Source: a beta proteobacterium AAP51
GTDB taxonomy: Bacteria; Pseudomonadota; Gammaproteobacteria; Burkholderiales; Burkholderiaceae_C
Assembly: GCA_001295905.1 (NCBI GenBank)
Contig: LJHT01000003.1
Span: forward strand, 1-64,000
DNA: 64,000 nt
Direction of reading: 5' to 3'
Position numbers and translations under genes: made by a program. Below, piece by piece: positions 56,885 through 64,000 of this stretch. A model generated the notes under the pieces. It worked only from the letters and a program-made list of their open reading frames with translations. It ran no database searches and was not told where the DNA came from. Positions within the stretch are counted from its first letter, which is position 1; every line of letters starts with the position of its first letter.

Positions 56885-58690
56885 TCAGAGCGGCGCCGTG
56901 CGCTCGTGCAGCCAGGCCAGCGCGGCGCCTTTCACGCGCGGCGCCAGGCGCTCGCGCACGTTGGCGTGGTAGGCGTTGAGCCAGGCCACTTCGTCGGCGC
57001 GCAGCAGGCTCGGCTCGATGCAGCGGGTGTCGATGGGGCAGAGCGTGAGCGTCTCGAACTCGAGGAACTCGTCGAAGGTGCTGCCTTCGGCCGTGTGGGC
57101 CGGCACGTTCAGCACCAGGTTCTCGATGCGCACGCCCCACTGGCCGGGGCGGTAGACGCCGGGTTCGATGCTGGTGATCATGCCCGGCTGCATGGCCATC
57201 TCGGCCGTGGGCACGGCCTTGCTGATGCTCTGCGGGCCTTCGTGCACGTTCAGGAAGTAGCCCACGCCGTGCCCGGTGCCGTGGCCGAAATCAACGCCCT
57301 CGGCCCACAGCGGCGCCCGTGCCAGCGCGTCCAGCATGGGGCTGAGCGTGCCGCGCGGAAACCGCGTGCGGCTGAGGTTCATCGTGCCTTTCAGCACCAG
57401 GGTGTAGTCGCGCTTCATCGCCGCGCTGACCTGGCCGATGGGCCACACGCGCGTGATGTCGGTGGTGCCGCCGAGGTATTGGCCGCCGCTGTCGATGAGC
57501 AGCAGGCCGTCGCCTTGAATGACGGCGTGCGACTCTGCCGTGGCGCGGTAGTGCGGCATCGCGCCGTTGGCATTGAAGCCGGCGATGGTGCTGAAGCTCA
57601 GGCCCACGAAGCCGCTGCGCTTGGCGCGCTCGGCGCTGAGCTTTTCGTCGATGGTGAGTTCGGTGATGCGCTCGCCGCGTGCCAGGGCGGCTTCGAACCA
57701 GGCGTAGAACTCGCACATCGCGGCGCCGTCTTCGGCCATGGCCTCGCGCACGAACTCGGCTTCCCGCGCGCCCTTGCGGCTTTTCAGCGCGGTGCTCGGG
57801 TTCAGCGCCTCCACCACCGCGCAAGGCACTTGCTGACGGAAGCCCAGCGTCACGCGCTTGGGGTCGATCAGCACCGTGTGTTCGGCGGCCAGGCCGCGCA
57901 GCGCGCTGGCGGCCTCGGCATAAGGCGCCAGCAGCAGGCCGTCGGCGGCCAGCTGGCGTGCCAGCTCGGGGCCGACCTTGCCTTCGCCCACGAAGAGCGT
58001 GGCGCTGGTGGCGGTGACGAGCAGGTGCGCCAGGAACACCGGGTTGTAGGTGACGTCGCTGCCGCGCAGGTTGGTGAGCCAGGCGATGTCGTCCACCGTG
58101 CTCACGAAATGGTGCGTGGCGCCGCGCGCGGCCATGGCCTGGCGCACCTGGGCCAGTTTCTCGGCGCGGCCCAGCGGCGCATGCGGTGCGGCGTGTGCGT
58201 ACACGGGTTCGGCCGGCAGCGCGGGGCGCTCGGGCCAGATCTCGTCGAGCAGGTCGAGGTCGGTGCGCAGCACCACGCCGGCCGCGTTCAGCGCCGCCTG
58301 CAGCGCCTGCGCGGTGGCCAGGCCCAGCACCTGGCCGTCCACCGCCACGGTGGCGCCGCGCGGCGTGTGCGCGGCCAGCCATTCGATGTGGGCGGTGCTG
58401 GTGCCGGTGGGAATCTTCTCCAGCGTGATGCCGGTGCCGGCCAGTTCGGCCTCTGCCTGTACCCAGTAGCGGCTGTCGGCGAACACCACGGCCTGGTCGG
58501 CGGCCACCACCAGCGTGCCCATGCTGCCGGTGAAGCCGCTGAGCCACTGCCGGCCCTGCCAGCGCTCCGGCAGGTATTCGCTGAGATGGGGGTCGGCGCT
58601 GGGCACCAGCACCGCATGCACGCCGTGGCGGGCCATGGCCTCGCGCAGGTGGGTGATGCGCAGGCGGATGGGGGAGGTGCGGGTGTCCAT
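56885..58690 (-). CDS. Aminopeptidase P family metallopeptidase (Xaa-Pro aminopeptidase, long form)
   Basis: 601 residues, the size of the eukaryotic-like three-domain APP1 type rather than the ~440-residue E. coli PepP. There are two creatinase-N-like domains (HAVLVPSADPHLSEYLPERWQGRQWLSGF…), then an M24 catalytic domain with metal ligands in LLLIDSGGQYLGGTTDITR, GHGTGHGVGYFLNVHEGP, ITSIEPGVY and GVRIENL. It removes N-terminal residues ahead of proline. Start ATG 58690. Divergent from the class V aminotransferase. Confidence 0.95.
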   Translation of the reverse strand: MDTRTSPIRLRITHLREAMARHGVHAVLVPSADPHLSEYLPERWQGRQWLSGFTGSMGTLVVAADQAVVFADSRYWVQAEAELAGTGITLEKIPTGTSTAHIEWLAAHTPRGATVAVDGQVLGLATAQALQAALNAAGVVLRTDLDLLDEIWPERPALPAEPVYAHAAPHAPLGRAEKLAQVRQAMAARGATHHFVSTVDDIAWLTNLRGSDVTYNPVFLAHLLVTATSATLFVGEGKVGPELARQLAADGLLLAPYAEAASALRGLAAEHTVLIDPKRVTLGFRQQVPCAVVEALNPSTALKSRKGAREAEFVREAMAEDGAAMCEFYAWFEAALARGERITELTIDEKLSAERAKRSGFVGLSFSTIAGFNANGAMPHYRATAESHAVIQGDGLLLIDSGGQYLGGTTDITRVWPIGQVSAAMKRDYTLVLKGTMNLSRTRFPRGTLSPMLDALARAPLWAEGVDFGHGTGHGVGYFLNVHEGPQSISKAVPTAEMAMQPGMITSIEPGVYRPGQWGVRIENLVLNVPAHTAEGSTFDEFLEFETLTLCPIDTRCIEPSLLRADEVAWLNAYHANVRERLAPRVKGAALAWLHERTAPL

Positions 58691-58804
58691 GCGGGATCTC
58701 CGGGTTTCGGCGGGGCAGGCGGGCAATTCTAGGTGTCGCCCCTGTGGCGTGCCGGCCTGCTAAGGTGGAGCATCGTTTCGTCTGTTGAACGCCGGAGACC
58801 CCCC

Positions 58805-59932
58805 ATGCCAGGCTTGCTGCCCCACATCGACCCCGACGGCCTGCTGGAGTATTCGGTGGTCTACACCGACCGCGCGTTGAACCACATGGCCCCGCGTTTC
58901 CACCGCGTGATGCAGGACGTGAGCGCCACGCTGAAGCAGGTTTACGGCGCCACCAGTGCCATCGTGGTGCCGGGCAGCGGCAGCGTGGGCATGGAAGCGG
59001 TGGCGCGCCAGTTCGCCACGGGGCAGAAGGTGCTGGTCATCCGCAACGGCTGGTTCAGCTACCGCTGGAGCCAGATTTTCGAGATGGGCCACATCCCTTC
59101 GGAAACCACGGTGCTGAAGGCCCGCATGACGGCCAGCGCGCCGAAGTCGCCGTTTGCCCCGGTGCCGGTGGAAGAAGCGGTGGCCGCCATCCGCGCCGCC
59201 CGGCCTGCGGTGGTGTTCGCGCCCCACGTGGAAACCTCGGCCGGCATGATGCTGCCCGACAGCTACCTGCAGGCCGTGGCCGACGCCGTGCACGAACACG
59301 GCGGCCTCTTCGTGCTGGACTGCGTGGCCAGCGGCGCCATCTGGGTGGACATGAAGGCCACGGGCGTGGACGTCATCGTCACCGCGCCGCAGAAGGGCTG
59401 GAGCAGCACGCCTTGCGCCGGCCTGGTGATGCTGGGCGAACGCGCACGCGCCCACATCGACAGCACCACCAGCAGCAGCTTCGCGCTCGACCTGAAGAAG
59501 TGGCTCGCTATCATGGAAGCGCACGAAAAAGGCACCAACGCCTACCACGCGACGCTGCCTACCGACGGCCTGGCGCAGTTGCGCGACGTGATGCAGGAAA
59601 CCGCCGCCTTCGGCTTCGACACCGCCAAGGCCGCACAGCAGGAACTGGGCCGGCGCGTGCGCACGCTGCTGGAAAGCAAGGGCATCCCCAGCGTGGCCGC
59701 CCCGGGCTTCCAGGCCCCGGGCGTGGTGGTGAGCTACACCGACCACGCCGACTGGCAGAACACGCAAGCTTTCGTCCGGCAGGGCCTGCAAATAGCCGCT
59801 GGCGTGCCGCTGGCCTGCGACGAGCCGGCCGATTTCCGCAGTTTCCGCGTGGGCCTGTTCGGGCTGGACAAGCTGAAAAACATCGACCGCACCGTGGCCA
59901 GCTTCGAGCAGGCCTTGAACGCGCTGCTGTAG
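58805..59932 (+). CDS. Class V aminotransferase, alanine/serine-glyoxylate type
   Basis: 375 residues. Family pattern: VVPGSGSVGMEAVARQF, VIRNGWFSYRW, APHVETSAGM, VLDCVASGAIWVDM, PLP-lysine in VTAPQKGWSSTPCAGLVML, and the C-terminal FRSFRVGLFGLDKL. It probably uses glyoxylate or pyruvate as acceptor. ATG 58805 follows GGAGACC. Convergent with kynA with only 13 bp between stops. Whether it belongs functionally to tryptophan breakdown is not shown. Confidence 0.9.
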   Translation: MPGLLPHIDPDGLLEYSVVYTDRALNHMAPRFHRVMQDVSATLKQVYGATSAIVVPGSGSVGMEAVARQFATGQKVLVIRNGWFSYRWSQIFEMGHIPSETTVLKARMTASAPKSPFAPVPVEEAVAAIRAARPAVVFAPHVETSAGMMLPDSYLQAVADAVHEHGGLFVLDCVASGAIWVDMKATGVDVIVTAPQKGWSSTPCAGLVMLGERARAHIDSTTSSSFALDLKKWLAIMEAHEKGTNAYHATLPTDGLAQLRDVMQETAAFGFDTAKAAQQELGRRVRTLLESKGIPSVAAPGFQAPGVVVSYTDHADWQNTQAFVRQGLQIAAGVPLACDEPADFRSFRVGLFGLDKLKNIDRTVASFEQALNALL

Positions 59933-59945
59933 CGGCGAACGGCCT

Positions 59946-60845
59946 TTACAGATCGGTGCGCAGGCGCCAGATCTCCGGGAACAGCACCACGTCCAGCATC
60001 TTGCGCAGGTAGCTCACGCCACCCGTGCCGCCGGTGCCGCGCTTGAAGCCGATCACGCGCTCCACCGTGGTGACGTGGCGGAAGCGCCAGAGCCGGAAGG
60101 CGTCTTCCAGGTCGGTGAGTTCTTCGCCCAGCTGGTACAGGTCCCAGTGTTTTTCGGGCGCGCGGTACACCTGCAACCAGGCGGCTTCGACCTCGGCGCT
60201 TTCCACATAAGGCTGCGCCCAGTCGCGCGCGGTGTGCGTGGCCGGCACCGCCAGGCCGCGGCGCGCCAGCAGGCGCAGCGCCTCGTCATACAGCGAAGGC
60301 GCGCGCCACGCGGCTTCCACATGGGCCAGCAGGTCGGGGCGGTGTGCGTGCGGGCGCAGCATCGTCGCGTTCTTGTTGCCCAGGCTGAATTCGATGCAGC
60401 GGTACTGCCAGCTCTGGAAGCCGCTGCTCTTGGCCAGATAAGGCCGCAGCGCGCTGTACTCGGGCGGCGTCATCGTCGCCAGCACGTCCCAGGCGTGCAC
60501 CAGCTGTTCCATGATCTTGGACACCCGCGCCAGTTCCTTGAAGGCGGTGTGCAGCTCGTCGGCCGCCACGTGCGCCATGGCCGAGCGCAGCTCGTGCAGC
60601 ATCAGCTTCATCCAGAGCTCGCTGGTCTGGTGCTGCACGATGAAGAGCATCTCGTCGTGGCAGGGCGACAGCAGCTTCTGCGCGTTCAGCACCTGGTCGA
60701 GCTGCAGGTAATCGCCGTAGCTCATGTCGGCGCTGAAGTCGAGCTCGGCGCCGTGGAATTCGGTGAGGGGTTCGCGCTCGGGCGCAGCTGGCGTGGTGGT
60801 GCCGCTGGCGCTGGCGCCTGCGCTGTTGAAGGGGCAGCTGCTCAT
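59946..60845 (-). CDS. kynA: Tryptophan 2,3-dioxygenase
   Basis: Haem enzyme opening the indole ring to N-formylkynurenine; 299 residues. [58 protein letters not shown] and the haem-ligand region [33 protein letters not shown] are diagnostic. Third gene of kynBUA, 21 bp after kynU. Confidence 0.98.
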   Translation of the reverse strand: MSSCPFNSAGASASGTTTPAAPEREPLTEFHGAELDFSADMSYGDYLQLDQVLNAQKLLSPCHDEMLFIVQHQTSELWMKLMLHELRSAMAHVAADELHTAFKELARVSKIMEQLVHAWDVLATMTPPEYSALRPYLAKSSGFQSWQYRCIEFSLGNKNATMLRPHAHRPDLLAHVEAAWRAPSLYDEALRLLARRGLAVPATHTARDWAQPYVESAEVEAAWLQVYRAPEKHWDLYQLGEELTDLEDAFRLWRFRHVTTVERVIGFKRGTGGTGGVSYLRKMLDVVLFPEIWRLRTDL

Positions 60846-60866
60846 GATGTGATCGTGCGCCCGGCC

Positions 60867-62141
60867 TCAGGTCACCGCTTGGCGCCGGTTGAACTCGGGG
60901 CGTTGCCACTCGCCGCTGTCCAGCACCTGGCGCAGGTGTTCCGCGGCGTCCCAGGCGTCCACATAACGCAGGTACAGCGGCGTGAAGCCGAAGCGCAGGA
61001 TGTCCAGCGCGCTGGCTGGGTGCGATTTGTCGCCGGCGCGGAAGTCGCCGATCACGCCGCGCGCGATCAGGGCCTGGATGACCGGGTAGCCGATCTCGGC
61101 ATGCCCCAGGCACACCTGGCTGCCGCGCGAGGCGTCTTCTTGCGGCGACACCAGCTGCAGCTGCGGGCAGTGCGCCTGCACTTGCTGCGCGAACAGCCGC
61201 GTCAGCGCCAGGCTCTTGGTGCGCAGCGCGGCCATGCCGCCACGGGCCTCTGAAACCAGCACCGCGTCCACGCCGCATTCCAGCGCCGCCAGGCTCAGTA
61301 CCGCGGGCGTGCCGCAGAGGTAGCGCGAGATGCCCTCGGCCGGGCGGTAGCCGGGTGTGAAGGCAAAGGGCGCCGCATGGCCCATCCAGCCGGCCAGCGG
61401 CTGCCAGAAGCGGCTGGCGTGGCGCGGGTGGGCCCACACGAAGGCCGGTGCGCCGGGGCCGCCGTTGAGGTATTTGTAGCCGCAGCCCACGGCGAAGTCG
61501 GCATCTGCGCCCAGCAATTCCACCGGCACGGCGCCGGCGCTGTGCGCCAGGTCCCACACCGTCAAGGCACCGGCGCGGTGGGCGGCGGCGGTGAGCGCGG
61601 CCATGTCGTGCATGCGGCCGGTGCGGTAGTTCACGTGCGTGAGCATCAGCACCGCGGTGTCTTCGTTCAGCAGGCCGGGCAGTTCCTCGGGCTCGGCCAG
61701 CTGCAGCCGCAGGCCGCGCTCGCGGCACAGCGCTTCGGCGATGTAGAGGTCGGTGGGGAAGTTGCTGCGCTCGCTGAGCACGGTCTTGCGCTGCGGGGCA
61801 TCGGCAGCGCTGATGCTGAGCGCGGCGCTCAGCACTTTGAAGAGGTTCACGCTGGTGGAATCGGCCACCACCAGCTGGCCCGGGCCGGCGCCCACCAGCC
61901 GCGCGATCTTGTCGCCCACGCGCTGGGGCAGGTCTATCCAGCCGGCGCTGTTCCAGCTGCGGATGAGGTCCGTGCCCCATTCCTGCGTCACCACCTGCTG
62001 CACGCGCGCGGCGGTGGCCTTGGGCAGCACACCCAGTGAGTTGCCGTCGAGGTAGATCACGCCCGACGGCAGCACAAACTGCTCGCGCAGCGGGGCCAGC
62101 GGGTCTTGGGCGTCCAGCGCCAGGGCTTCTTGTCGGTTCAT
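60867..62141 (-). CDS. kynU: Kynureninase
   Basis: PLP enzyme cleaving kynurenine to anthranilate and alanine; 424 residues. [55 protein letters not shown] and PLP-lysine in [16 protein letters not shown] are present. Middle gene of the minus-strand kyn operon, 43 bp after kynB. Confidence 0.98.
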   Translation of the reverse strand: MNRQEALALDAQDPLAPLREQFVLPSGVIYLDGNSLGVLPKATAARVQQVVTQEWGTDLIRSWNSAGWIDLPQRVGDKIARLVGAGPGQLVVADSTSVNLFKVLSAALSISAADAPQRKTVLSERSNFPTDLYIAEALCRERGLRLQLAEPEELPGLLNEDTAVLMLTHVNYRTGRMHDMAALTAAAHRAGALTVWDLAHSAGAVPVELLGADADFAVGCGYKYLNGGPGAPAFVWAHPRHASRFWQPLAGWMGHAAPFAFTPGYRPAEGISRYLCGTPAVLSLAALECGVDAVLVSEARGGMAALRTKSLALTRLFAQQVQAHCPQLQLVSPQEDASRGSQVCLGHAEIGYPVIQALIARGVIGDFRAGDKSHPASALDILRFGFTPLYLRYVDAWDAAEHLRQVLDSGEWQRPEFNRRQAVT

Positions 62142-62184
62142 GGGGTCAGAGGTTTCGCCGCGCGGCGGGCGCCGGGCGTGGAGG

Positions 62185-62880
62185 TCAAGGCAGCGCGCGC
62201 AGCACCGCGCGCACGGGGGAGGCGCAAGCCGTCGTCAGCTTCAGCGGCAGCGCGATGAGTTCGTAGTCGCCTTCGGGCACGTCATCCAGCAGCAGGTTCT
62301 CCAGCACGCGCAGGCCGCGGCGGCGAATGACCTGATGGCTTTCCAGCGCCTTGCTGGGGGCGGGGTCGATGCTGGCGCTGTCGATGCCCACGAGAACCAC
62401 GCCCAGGTCGGCCAGGCGCTCGATGGTCTCGGGTGCGTAGGCGGGCAGTTCGGGGTCCCAGCGGTCTTGCGGCATGCGCGCGTAGGTGCGCACCAGCACG
62501 CGCGGCGGCAGGTCTTGCAGCGCGTGCGCCAGGTGCTGCCACTGCACCAGCGGCCCGCAGCCGATGGCGTGGATGACGCGGCAGGGCCCGAGATACGCGT
62601 GCAGCGGCACTTCGCCGATGGGCAGGCCTTCGTCGCCGTAGTGCAGGGGCGCGTCGGCATGGGCGCCGGTGTGCGGGCTGAGGGTGAGCGTGCTCACGTT
62701 CACCGGGCAGCCGGGGCCGATGCGCGCGGGCCACTGCAGCGAAAAAGGCGCATCGCCCGGGAACACCGGCGCGCCTGCATGCACGGGCGGCGAGATGTCC
62801 CACAGCCGGGGCGCCGTGCGCGCCGCAGGCAGGCTGGAGGGGGTGCTGACAACGGTGTTCGAAGCGGTGCTGGCGGCCAT
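62185..62880 (-). CDS. kynB: Kynurenine formamidase (arylformamidase)
   Basis: Metal-dependent cyclase-fold hydrolase turning N-formylkynurenine into kynurenine; about 231 residues from ATG 62880. Motifs: [36 protein letters not shown] (HTGAHxDxP metal site) and [19 protein letters not shown]. Starts at 62889, 62892 and 62907 are also open; 62907 is unlikely because it lies in the near-palindrome at 62907-62923. The family N-terminus is short, favouring the innermost ATG. First gene of kynBUA. Confidence 0.95.
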   Translation of the reverse strand: MAASTASNTVVSTPSSLPAARTAPRLWDISPPVHAGAPVFPGDAPFSLQWPARIGPGCPVNVSTLTLSPHTGAHADAPLHYGDEGLPIGEVPLHAYLGPCRVIHAIGCGPLVQWQHLAHALQDLPPRVLVRTYARMPQDRWDPELPAYAPETIERLADLGVVLVGIDSASIDPAPSKALESHQVIRRRGLRVLENLLLDDVPEGDYELIALPLKLTTACASPVRAVLRALP

Positions 62881-62906
62881 CGTGGCCATCATATCGCCGC
62901 CGCGCA

Positions 62907-62923
62907 TTTAGTTGACAATTAAA
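62907..62923. promoter_or_regulatory. 17-bp near-palindrome between kynBUA and the CoA-ligase gene
   Basis: TTTAGTTGACAATTAAA: odd-length inverted repeat of form TTTARTTG-N-CAAYTAAA with one mismatched pair per arm, AT-rich in GC-rich DNA. It covers a TTGACA -35 box for the plus strand and TTGTCA for the minus strand, so it is well placed to control both arms. The pattern is like sites of MarR-type regulators, but the regulator gene is not in the window. Confidence 0.65.
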
Positions 62924-62940
62924 GTATCTCGCCGAAGAAT
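62912..62940 (+). promoter_or_regulatory. Predicted promoter of the CoA-ligase gene
   Basis: Consensus -35 TTGACA (62912-62917), 17-bp spacer, weak -10 AAGAAT (62935-62940), ending 6 bp before ATG 62947. The -35 lies in the near-palindrome. The short distance again suggests a leaderless or near-leaderless transcript. Confidence 0.45.
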
Positions 62941-62946
62941 GGCCGC

Positions 62947-64000
62947 ATGCCTGCTGCCGCGCCTGCTGCTGCATCCTTTTCGACACCGGCCGCCAGCGCC
63001 CACGTCGACAGCTTCGCGCGCGACCGCCTGCCGCCCGCTGCGCTGTTGCCCGAGCTGCTGTTCGAGCGGCCCGAGCTGCAGTTCCCGCCGCGCCTGAACT
63101 GCGCCACCGAATTGCTGGGCCGGCACATCGCCGCCGGCCACGGTGGCCGCCTGTGCGTGCAGGGTGCCGGCGTGCGCTGGAGCTACGCCGAGTTCCAGGC
63201 CCAGGCCAGCCGCATCGCCCACGTGCTGGTGCAGCAGCAGGGCCTGGTGCCCGGCCAGCGTGTGCTTTTGCGCGGCGCCAACACGCCCATGCTCGCCGCC
63301 TGCTGGATGGCGGTGGTGCAGGCCGGCGGCATCGCGGTGGGCAGCATGCCGCTGCTGCGCGCGCAGGAACTCGCGGCCATCATCGACAAGGCGCAGATCA
63401 GCCACGCCCTGTGCGACGCCCGCCTGGCCGATGAACTGGCGCTGGCGCAGGCCCGCTGCCCCACGCTGCGGCAGGTGCTGCATTACGGCGGTGCGGCGCG
63501 GGAACTCGAAACCCGGGCCGCGCAGCAACCGGTGGTGTTCGACAACATCGACACCGCCGCCGAAGACATCTGTCTGATGGCCTTCACCTCCGGCACCACC
63601 GGCGTGCCCAAGGGCACGATGCACAGCCACCGCGACGTGATGGCCGCCTGCGCCTGCTGGCCGGCCCATGTGCTGCGGCCCGTGGCCGACGACGTGTTCG
63701 TCGGCAGCCCGCCGCTGGCCTTCACCTTCGGGCTGGGCGGGCTGCTGCTGTTTCCGCTGGCGGTGGGCGCCAGCACGGTGCTGGTGGAGAAAGCCACGCC
63801 CGACACCCTGCCGGCGGCCATCGAACAGTACGGCGCCACGGTGTGTTTCACCGCGCCCACCTCCTACCGCGCCATCGCGCTGGCGGTGAACGACGGGCGC
63901 TCCAAGCACCCGCTGGGCACGCTGCGCAAATGTGTCTCGGCCGGTGAAGCGCTGCCGGCGGCCACGCGCGCCTTGTGGCAGCAGGCCACGGGGCTGACGC
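62947..64000 (+). CDS. AMP-forming aryl-CoA ligase, probably 2-aminobenzoate-CoA ligase; 3' truncated by window edge
   Basis: The frame stays open from ATG 62947 to the last base (351 codons seen). Translation gives MPAAAPAAASFSTPAASAH, then an adenylate-forming enzyme: LCVQGAGVRWSYAEFQ, LLRGANTPMLAACWMAVVQAGG and the P-loop-like core FTSGTTGVPKGTMHSHRD, then SAGEALPAATR. The pattern fits the benzoate/2-aminobenzoate-CoA ligase branch. Divergence from kynBUA, which yields anthranilate, makes 2-aminobenzoate the likely substrate. Specificity is inferred from context. The C-terminal domain is outside the window. Confidence 0.88.
   Translation, partial: MPAAAPAAASFSTPAASAHVDSFARDRLPPAALLPELLFERPELQFPPRLNCATELLGRHIAAGHGGRLCVQGAGVRWSYAEFQAQASRIAHVLVQQQGLVPGQRVLLRGANTPMLAACWMAVVQAGGIAVGSMPLLRAQELAAIIDKAQISHALCDARLADELALAQARCPTLRQVLHYGGAARELETRAAQQPVVFDNIDTAAEDICLMAFTSGTTGVPKGTMHSHRDVMAACACWPAHVLRPVADDVFVGSPPLAFTFGLGGLLLFPLAVGASTVLVEKATPDTLPAAIEQYGATVCFTAPTSYRAIALAVNDGRSKHPLGTLRKCVSAGEALPAATRALWQQATGLT

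Overview
The window is a densely packed, very GC-rich (about 70 percent by eye) stretch of bacterial chromosome. The gene content points to a betaproteobacterium of the order Burkholderiales, most likely the Rubrivivax/Leptothrix/Methylibium group. The indicators are the core order yebC-purD-hemF-nadD-rsfS-rlmH-maf-rng, a PEP-CTERM exported esterase, a LytTR two-component pair, the DUF3016 and DUF3185 families, and a bacterial kynurenine operon next to a 2-aminobenzoate-CoA-ligase-like gene. No rRNA, tRNA, CRISPR array, integrase or transposase was seen, and no gene-free gap exceeds about 250 bases.

Layout. 1-9000: 5'-truncated YgiQ-type radical SAM protein, PEP-CTERM GDSL esterase, class V aminotransferase, DUF808 membrane protein, FKBP prolyl isomerase, DUF3016 protein, glnS. 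9217-14476: chemotaxis receptor, acnB, and a vapBC toxin-antitoxin pair directly upstream of acnB. 14635-19712: a serine/threonine kinase fused to a periplasmic sensor, and a convergent hybrid histidine kinase. 19771-27994: complete histidine utilisation locus of the HutF/HutG type. hutCDIGF is on the minus strand with four successive 4-nt overlaps, hutU-hutH is on the plus strand, and a perfect palindrome lies between them. 28152-35409: lipoprotein, argG, LytTR regulator and LytS-like kinase, HerA-like ATPase with a DUF1499 gene, hypothetical protein. 35587-43306: housekeeping run yebC to rng. 43326-48409: DUF2157/GDYXXLXY membrane pair, purU, DUF3185, RDD protein. 48474-55835: an accessory catabolic cluster (Rieske oxygenase, glutamine-synthetase-like ligase, putidaredoxin-type ferredoxin, TRAP transporter) interrupted by an antisense hydrolase. 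55920-64000: ROK sugar kinase, aminopeptidase P, class V aminotransferase, kynBUA, and divergently a CoA ligase that runs off the end.

How the genes fit together. Histidine is converted through urocanate, imidazolonepropionate and formiminoglutamate to formylglutamate and glutamate, probably under HutC control. Tryptophan is converted through kynurenine to anthranilate, which the divergent ligase could activate to 2-aminobenzoyl-CoA; a 17-bp near-palindrome sits between the two arms. The Rieske/ligase/ferredoxin/TRAP cluster looks like uptake, gamma-glutamylation and oxidation of an unidentified acidic or amine-bearing compound, and is the best candidate here for an undescribed pathway.

Other unusual points are: rsfS apparently starting at CTG and carrying a histone-H1-like tail; a receptor kinase with three DPDAT threonine repeats; a 44-bp perfect duplication of the end of the ROK kinase gene; a 30-bp minisatellite inside the glutamine-synthetase-like gene; and a roughly 88-bp dispersed element found twice, each time abutting the 3' end of a gene.
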